Positions 60,942 through 64,000 of a DNA stretch of 64,000 nucleotides are shown here, piece by piece. Both the position numbers and the translations under genes were made by a program. Under the pieces are notes generated by a model that saw nothing but the letters and a program-made list of their open reading frames with translations, searched no databases and was not told the DNA's origin. The stretch is from assembly GCF_003606325.2 (NCBI RefSeq), contig NZ_CP031843.2:682001-746000 (forward strand), read 5' to 3'. The first letter of the stretch is position 1. The number at the start of each line of letters is the position of its first letter. Source of the stretch: Bartonella kosoyi. Its GTDB lineage: Bacteria > Pseudomonadota > Alphaproteobacteria > Rhizobiales > Rhizobiaceae.

Positions 60942-61208
60942 ATGAACGAAGAAAAATTAACTGCCTCAATAGAAAAAGTAAGCTTATTCGAACAAGCTTT
61001 ACTGTCGATGCGTTTGCAACGGCTTGTCAATATACAAGATCTCTCAATTTATCTCGGAATGTCAATGACATATATTAGAGAGCTTGTAAAAATCGGAGCT
61101 TTTCCTAAGCCTATACAAGAAGGACGATACCTAAAATGGGATCTTGTTGAAATTGATCGTTATATTGAAGCTAAAAAAACTGAAAGAGATTCTGTAGAAT
61201 TGTCTTGA
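60942..61208 (+). CDS. AlpA-like excisionase / MerR-type HTH
   Basis: 88 aa with a winged helix-turn-helix: IQDLSIYLGMSMTYIRELVK, IGAFPKPIQEGRYLKWDLVE and IDRYIEAKK. This is the AlpA/DUF helix-turn-helix_17 pattern that drives excision by P4-type integrases. Last early gene. Confidence 0.85.
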   Translation: MNEEKLTASIEKVSLFEQALLSMRLQRLVNIQDLSIYLGMSMTYIRELVKIGAFPKPIQEGRYLKWDLVEIDRYIEAKKTERDSVELS

Positions 61209-61284
61209 AGAAGTCCAAAGTAACGAACTGCTCGTAGAGACAGGTTAACAAAAATGACAGAAAATTATTGATAATAGCTTGATC

Positions 61285-61452
61285 ATGAATAATTTAGTGA
61301 CAATCGGTAATGATGGTATTGCCGTTAAGATCTCTTTAAAAATTACAGAGGGTGTGGGGAATAGCCACGCTACAGTTATAAAGCTTGTACATCAAAATAT
61401 TGAAGACTTTCAAGAATTTGGAAGGGTTGGATTTGAAATCTCACCCTTTTGA
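61285..61452 (+). pseudogene. Rha-family regulator, truncated
   Basis: 55 codons: NNLVTIGNDGIAVKISLKIT, EGVGNSHATVIKLVHQNIED, then FQEFGRVGFEI. This is the N-terminus of stand-alone Rha proteins (usual pattern VTIxN...GVGNxHxxVIxLV...LEEFG..AFE). It ends at a TGA where integrase-like sequence starts, so a deletion joined two genes. Confidence 0.65.
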
Positions 61453-61490
61453 AAAAAGGGTGTTCTATTTGCTGGAAGTTCAGTGACAAA
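61441..61490 (+). pseudogene. Integrase fragment (late catalytic part)
   Basis: CACCCTTTTGAAAAAAGG followed by GTTCTATTTGCTGGAAGTTC resembles the integrase region coding LPFEKKGFLFAGSS (residues 288-301), continuing with TCAGTGACAAA as in the SSVTKA region (355-360). An internal deletion and frameshifts make it non-functional. Confidence 0.6.
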
Positions 61491-61569
61491 TTTAAAAAAT
61501 GGAGATAAGAAACATCAACAGGCTTTAAAGCCTTCTCATAGTCAATAAATCTATTAAAAAAGGGGAAAA

Positions 61570-61989
61570 ATGAAACAAACTTTAAAATTATTAAGCTGCA
61601 TAGCTTTATTAAATATGGCTGGATGTAACTCAAAGCCTCCTTCAACATCCTTTGTTATATGGGAAAAGCCAGGTGTAAACTCTACTGAGGTAGGAAACGC
61701 ACTATTAGAGTGTGGTGCGCTATCTCCTTATAGTAGCGGTATAGACAATAGCAAATTAGGCATTCATGAATGGTCGATGATTCATGCTTGTATGATCCAA
61801 TCAGGATTTCACTATAAAATTAAAGATGGGAAATGGTGTGAAAATTGTAAAGATGATAGGATTCCGGTATATTCTCTTAATAGTTCTATCAAGACTCAAA
61901 GAAGTGTTGAGAAACGCTTAAACAGCTCGTTTTGTAAAAACGACGGTATAATAAAACTTCTCAATATCAACACTCCGTTTTGCCATTGA
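61570..61989 (+). CDS. Small prophage lipoprotein
   Basis: 139 aa. Lipoprotein signal: KQTLKLLSCIALLNMAGC with lipobox NMAGC and Cys19. The mature part has several Cys (LECGALSPYSSGI; WCENCKDD; SSFCKNDG; FCH) that could form disulfides. Good ribosome site AAAGGGGAAAA. It lies between excisionase and the right terminal repeat, a typical lysogenic-conversion position. Unknown function; an envelope-associated accessory protein is likely. Confidence 0.7.
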   Translation: MKQTLKLLSCIALLNMAGCNSKPPSTSFVIWEKPGVNSTEVGNALLECGALSPYSSGIDNSKLGIHEWSMIHACMIQSGFHYKIKDGKWCENCKDDRIPVYSLNSSIKTQRSVEKRLNSSFCKNDGIIKLLNINTPFCH

Positions 61990-62024
61990 TCATCAACAAT
62001 CAAAATACTGTATGGGATAGTAAT

Positions 62025-62127
62025 AGCTTATATGCGAACAGATTTTTGGGAACAATGACATACCCTTATGGAACAGTGGGCTGCCCCTTATGGAACAGTG
62101 GGCTGCATTTATAACAGGAGCGACTTG
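62025..62127 (+). pseudogene. Integrase 3'-end remnant with internal duplication
   Basis: AGCTTATATGCGAACAGATT corresponds to KAYMRTDF of the integrase (residues 359-366). A tandem duplication of about 24 bp repeats CTTATGGAACAGTGGGCTGC. The remnant ends at the same GACTTGACAGG stop region as the intact gene. It includes the active-site Tyr codon but is not in a usable gene. Confidence 0.8.
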
Positions 62128-62401
62128 ACAGGCTTATAACAATGTGTCTATTGTCGAATCAGGTGCCTGAAAAACACCTTGAATCGATAGCGGATAGATT
62201 GCCGAAACAATCTTTTCTCCGCACATTAAAGGCTTTGACTCATTGTATGCTACACGCATATAATGACTTTGTCGGGTGTGGTTATGCTATACAATACCTT
62301 TTATAGGGAAAGCGTGACGACGGACTATCGACCGTGTTTTTCAGCACCCGGCATCCTTTGTTGGATGTCAATGAAAAATCTCTAATCGATAGGAGTTCGT
62401 T
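62125..62401 (+). ncRNA. Leader RNA, copy C (barcode TCGATAG)
   Basis: P1: TTGACA (62125-62130), 18 nt, TATTGT (62149-62154). P2: TTGACT (62235-62240), 18 nt, TATAAT (62259-62264). X1: CTGAAAAACAC (62167-62177) plus TCGATAG (62184-62190). X2: CTATCGA (62325-62331) plus GTGTTTTTCAG (62334-62344). X3: TGAAAAAT (from 62372) plus TCGATAG (62386-62392), joining AGGAG (62391-62395). Its last hairpin is GCATCC/GGATGT, where other copies have GCACTC/GAGTGT: a compensatory double change. Confidence 0.8.
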
Positions 62402-62932
62402 ATGAACACACTTATAGAAATTAAAGAACAAATCATTGATCAGGAAACTGTTCAGACAGTAAACGCGCGCGAATTGCATACGTTTTTGGCAATAGGAAAA
62501 CGTTTTGCGACTTGGATTACGAACCGCATTAATCAGTATGCATTTGAAGAAGGAAAGGACTATATTTTAACGCTTCCCAAAATTGGGAAACGTAAAAATG
62601 TTATCAGCAAAGAATATCACCTTACCTTAGATATGGCCAAAGAGCTCTCAATGGTTGAACGCAATGAGAAAGGTAGACTGGCTCGTCGTTACTTTATTGA
62701 GTGTGAGAAAAAGTTAAAAAGCCAATCTGTTGATTATGACCATGATACGCGCTTTGATTTGCCAAGCCATTGGGAGGGTATGAGTGCTGGTGAAAAAGCT
62801 TTGTATCTTTTAGGTCCTATTCATGTTCGTCTTATTGATGCTTTTAGAGTGGATGAAGAGAACAGAAAATATAAAGCCCTCATTAAAGAAGTAAAGCAGG
62901 TTTTAGCAAGATCTGTCGTAAAAGCAGCTTAG
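62402..62932 (+). CDS. AntA/AntB antirepressor (cassette C)
   Basis: 176 aa, the intact version of the gene broken at 10072. AntA/AntB domain: QTVNARELHTFLAIGKRFAT, KEYHLTLDMAKELSMVERNE, RRYFIECEKKLKSQ. The C-terminal part WEGMSAGEKALYLLGPIHVR and LIDAFRVDEENRKYKALIKE is not KilAC and is unknown to me. It has no 92-aa partner gene and no TA module after it. Confidence 0.9.
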   Translation: MNTLIEIKEQIIDQETVQTVNARELHTFLAIGKRFATWITNRINQYAFEEGKDYILTLPKIGKRKNVISKEYHLTLDMAKELSMVERNEKGRLARRYFIECEKKLKSQSVDYDHDTRFDLPSHWEGMSAGEKALYLLGPIHVRLIDAFRVDEENRKYKALIKEVKQVLARSVVKAA

Positions 62933-62952
62933 TTTGTAGAATTGATTCTATT

Positions 62953-62974
62953 TCCTCGTCTTTTATGGCGGGGA
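62953..62974. terminator. GC-rich hairpin ending cassette C
   Basis: CCTCG (62954-62958) pairs with CGGGG (62969-62973) including one G-T pair. It corresponds to the hairpin at 10621 after cassette A, but is less perfect. Confidence 0.45.
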
Positions 62975-63181
62975 GGGGAATTGGGGAGTCGAAGCAAAAC
63001 ATGGTATGGTGATTTAGTTCCAAAATATGCTTCAAAAAAGCAGCAATGATTCGTATTTTAGTACTATCTCAATACCATCTGATAGCGTTATGATAGGGTT
63101 TTAAAAGGTGGTTTAGAAGGTGGTTTAATTTTTTCTAATTTCTAATAAATTACTGAAAAATAAGGGGAAATCCACATACCG

Positions 63182-63267
63182 TGGTGCGGACGGCGGGACT
63201 TGAACCCGCAAGGTCTTCGACCGGCAGATTTTAAGTCTGCTATGTTTACCGTTTTCATCACGTCCGC
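63182..63267 (-). tRNA. tRNA-Leu (anticodon TAA)
   Basis: On the minus strand: acceptor GCGGACG/CGTCCGC, anticodon stem with loop CTTAAAA (TAA), a long variable arm typical of leucine tRNA (CGGTCGAAGACCTTG), T arm GCGGG-TTCAAGT-CCCGC, discriminator A at 63185 and an encoded CCA (63182-63184). Its 3' end faces the prophage, and about 55-75 bp away lies the motif aaaggtggtttagaaggtgg that also stands before the integrase. Confidence 0.96.
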
Positions 63268-63428
63268 GACGAGAGTTCTCTCATAAGCTATATCTTTTAT
63301 TGAATCAAGAATTAATGACAAAAGAAAAAATTTTCACTTTTTTTTCGTGAAATTTTGACTGACAATATTTTTTTTTATCGCTAGAAGAAGCCTGTATAAT
63401 ATAAATAAAGCATGAAATGATCAGTGTT

Positions 63429-64000
63429 ATGAGTAAATTTATTCAAGATGTCACAAAAGCTATGGTGGGATTACATCACGTGTTTGCTGAAACCCCCCTT
63501 CAAAGAAATGATTTTCTAAGCCAAAAATATGATGCAGAAATTTATTTGAAGCGTGAAGATTTAACACCGGTGCGGTCTTATAAGATTCGTGGTGCTTTCA
63601 ATTTTGTTTCAGAAATGTTGAGCAGTATATCGTCAGATTCTGCATTTGTGTGTGCTTCAGCAGGGAATCACGCACAAGGGGTTTCTTTTGTTTGTCGTTA
63701 TTTTAAACGTAAAGGCGTGATTTTTATGCCTATGACAACGCCACAACAGAAAATTGAGAAGACACGTATTTTTGGTGAAGAGTTTATTGATATTCGTTTG
63801 GTTGGTGAAACATTTGATCAATGTTATGAAGCTGCGCAATCTTTTGTCGTCGAGAACGGTGGTGTGATGGCTCCTCCGTTTGATGATATTCGCATTATTA
63901 CGGGGCAAGCAACTGTGCTCTGTGAAGCTGCTTTGCAATGGAAAAAACTCAATGGAGAAAGTGAACCAGATTTAATGATTGTGCCGGTAGGGGGAGGTGG
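63429..64000 (+). CDS. ilvA: Threonine dehydratase IlvA, 5' part
   Basis: The first 190 codons are visible; the gene runs off the window. PLP-lysine motif VRSYKIRGAFNFV, substrate loop SAGNHAQGVS, and the glycine loop PVGGGG at the cut end. It converts threonine to 2-oxobutanoate for isoleucine synthesis. LQRNDFLSQKYDAEIYLKRE fits biosynthetic IlvA. Start ATG 63429; the ribosome site is weak. Confidence 0.93.
   Translation, partial: MSKFIQDVTKAMVGLHHVFAETPLQRNDFLSQKYDAEIYLKREDLTPVRSYKIRGAFNFVSEMLSSISSDSAFVCASAGNHAQGVSFVCRYFKRKGVIFMPMTTPQQKIEKTRIFGEEFIDIRLVGETFDQCYEAAQSFVVENGGVMAPPFDDIRIITGQATVLCEAALQWKKLNGESEPDLMIVPVGGG

Larger units (their letters stand above)
61209..61569. other. Region with truncated Rha and integrase debris
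   Basis: Holds the short Rha-like ORF (61285-61452) and an integrase fragment that begins within it (about 61441-61490). Nothing else supported. Confidence 0.5.
8642..62932. mobile_element. Prophage: lambda-like head, P2-like contractile tail
   Basis: The region runs from the integrase at the left to the second antA copy at the right. It holds a full set of head, tail, lysis, replication, recombination and lysogeny genes. The exact att sites are uncertain: the left flank has a tRNA 3' fragment (8451-8470) that does not match the intact tRNA-Leu at the right flank. The decoration gene D and one antirepressor are broken, so the phage may be defective. Confidence 0.88.
62025..62932 (+). repeat. 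Right copy of terminal repeat (int 3' end, leader, antA)
   Basis: Counterpart of 9717-10602, in the same orientation. The antA part differs at few positions; the leader differs mainly in the barcode segments and the loop at 62297-62305. Confidence 0.85.

Noticed and set aside
63182..63267. tRNA-Leu as attB for this prophage, with attL at 8451
   Set aside because: The 3' ends agree only in TGGTGC; no core repeat of useful length was found.
1..64000. CRISPR array
   Set aside because: No regularly spaced direct repeats of 24-40 bp seen; repeated sequences are the cassettes and the terminal repeat.

Overview
The window looks like a Bartonella chromosome, probably a rodent-associated species close to B. 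tribocorum or B. grahamii. The basis is the low GC content, the many decayed integrase fragments, the bioMNY operon, and a prophage filled with antirepressor and toxin-antitoxin genes. The species is an inference; no database was searched.

Layout. 1-8641 is host sequence: tRNA-Thr(CGT), a decayed slyX, a small membrane protein, an amino-acid permease, the biotin transporter bioM-bioN-bioY, and AT-rich DNA with fragments of at least three dead P4-type integrases. 8642-62932 is a temperate phage of about 54 kb. After it come tRNA-Leu(TAA) and the start of ilvA, which is cut by the window end.

The prophage is a mosaic. Its head genes are lambda-like (Nu1, A, W, B, C, scaffold, D, E, FII, Z). 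Its contractile tail is P2-like (V, W, J, I, sheath FI, tube FII, E/E', T, U, X, D). Nearly all late genes lie on the minus strand. Lysis genes (endolysin plus an overlapping spanin-like pair) and a GHKL-ATPase/PD-(D/E)XK protein that may act in defence lie near the integrase end. The lysogeny switch (Cro-like repressor, divergent S24 CI-like repressor) is at 55.4-56.3 kb. Replication genes lie to its left. Recombination genes (ERF annealing protein, YqaJ exonuclease) and an AlpA-like excisionase lie to its right.

The most striking feature is a cassette repeated six times. Each copy has a structured leader of about 270 bp (9796, 16621, 23198, 36406, 46519 and 62125) directly upstream of an antirepressor gene. 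Four copies also carry a coupled 92-aa gene. A GC-rich hairpin follows, and in five copies a type II toxin-antitoxin module comes next. Each leader has three segments, X1, X2 and X3. X2 is complementary both to X1 and to X3, and X3 runs into the Shine-Dalgarno sequence. The 7-nt core of this pairing differs between copies but X2 and X3 covary perfectly in all six, which points to a switch between two alternative RNA structures with copy-specific 'barcodes'. From memory, these leaders resemble the Brt RNAs described upstream of trp regulator genes in B. henselae, but I could not compare sequences.

The prophage carries seven TA modules. Its capsid decoration gene D is frameshifted, so it may not make normal particles. 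The integrase 3' end, leader and antA gene are present at both ends of the prophage, which suggests tandem integration or rearrangement.
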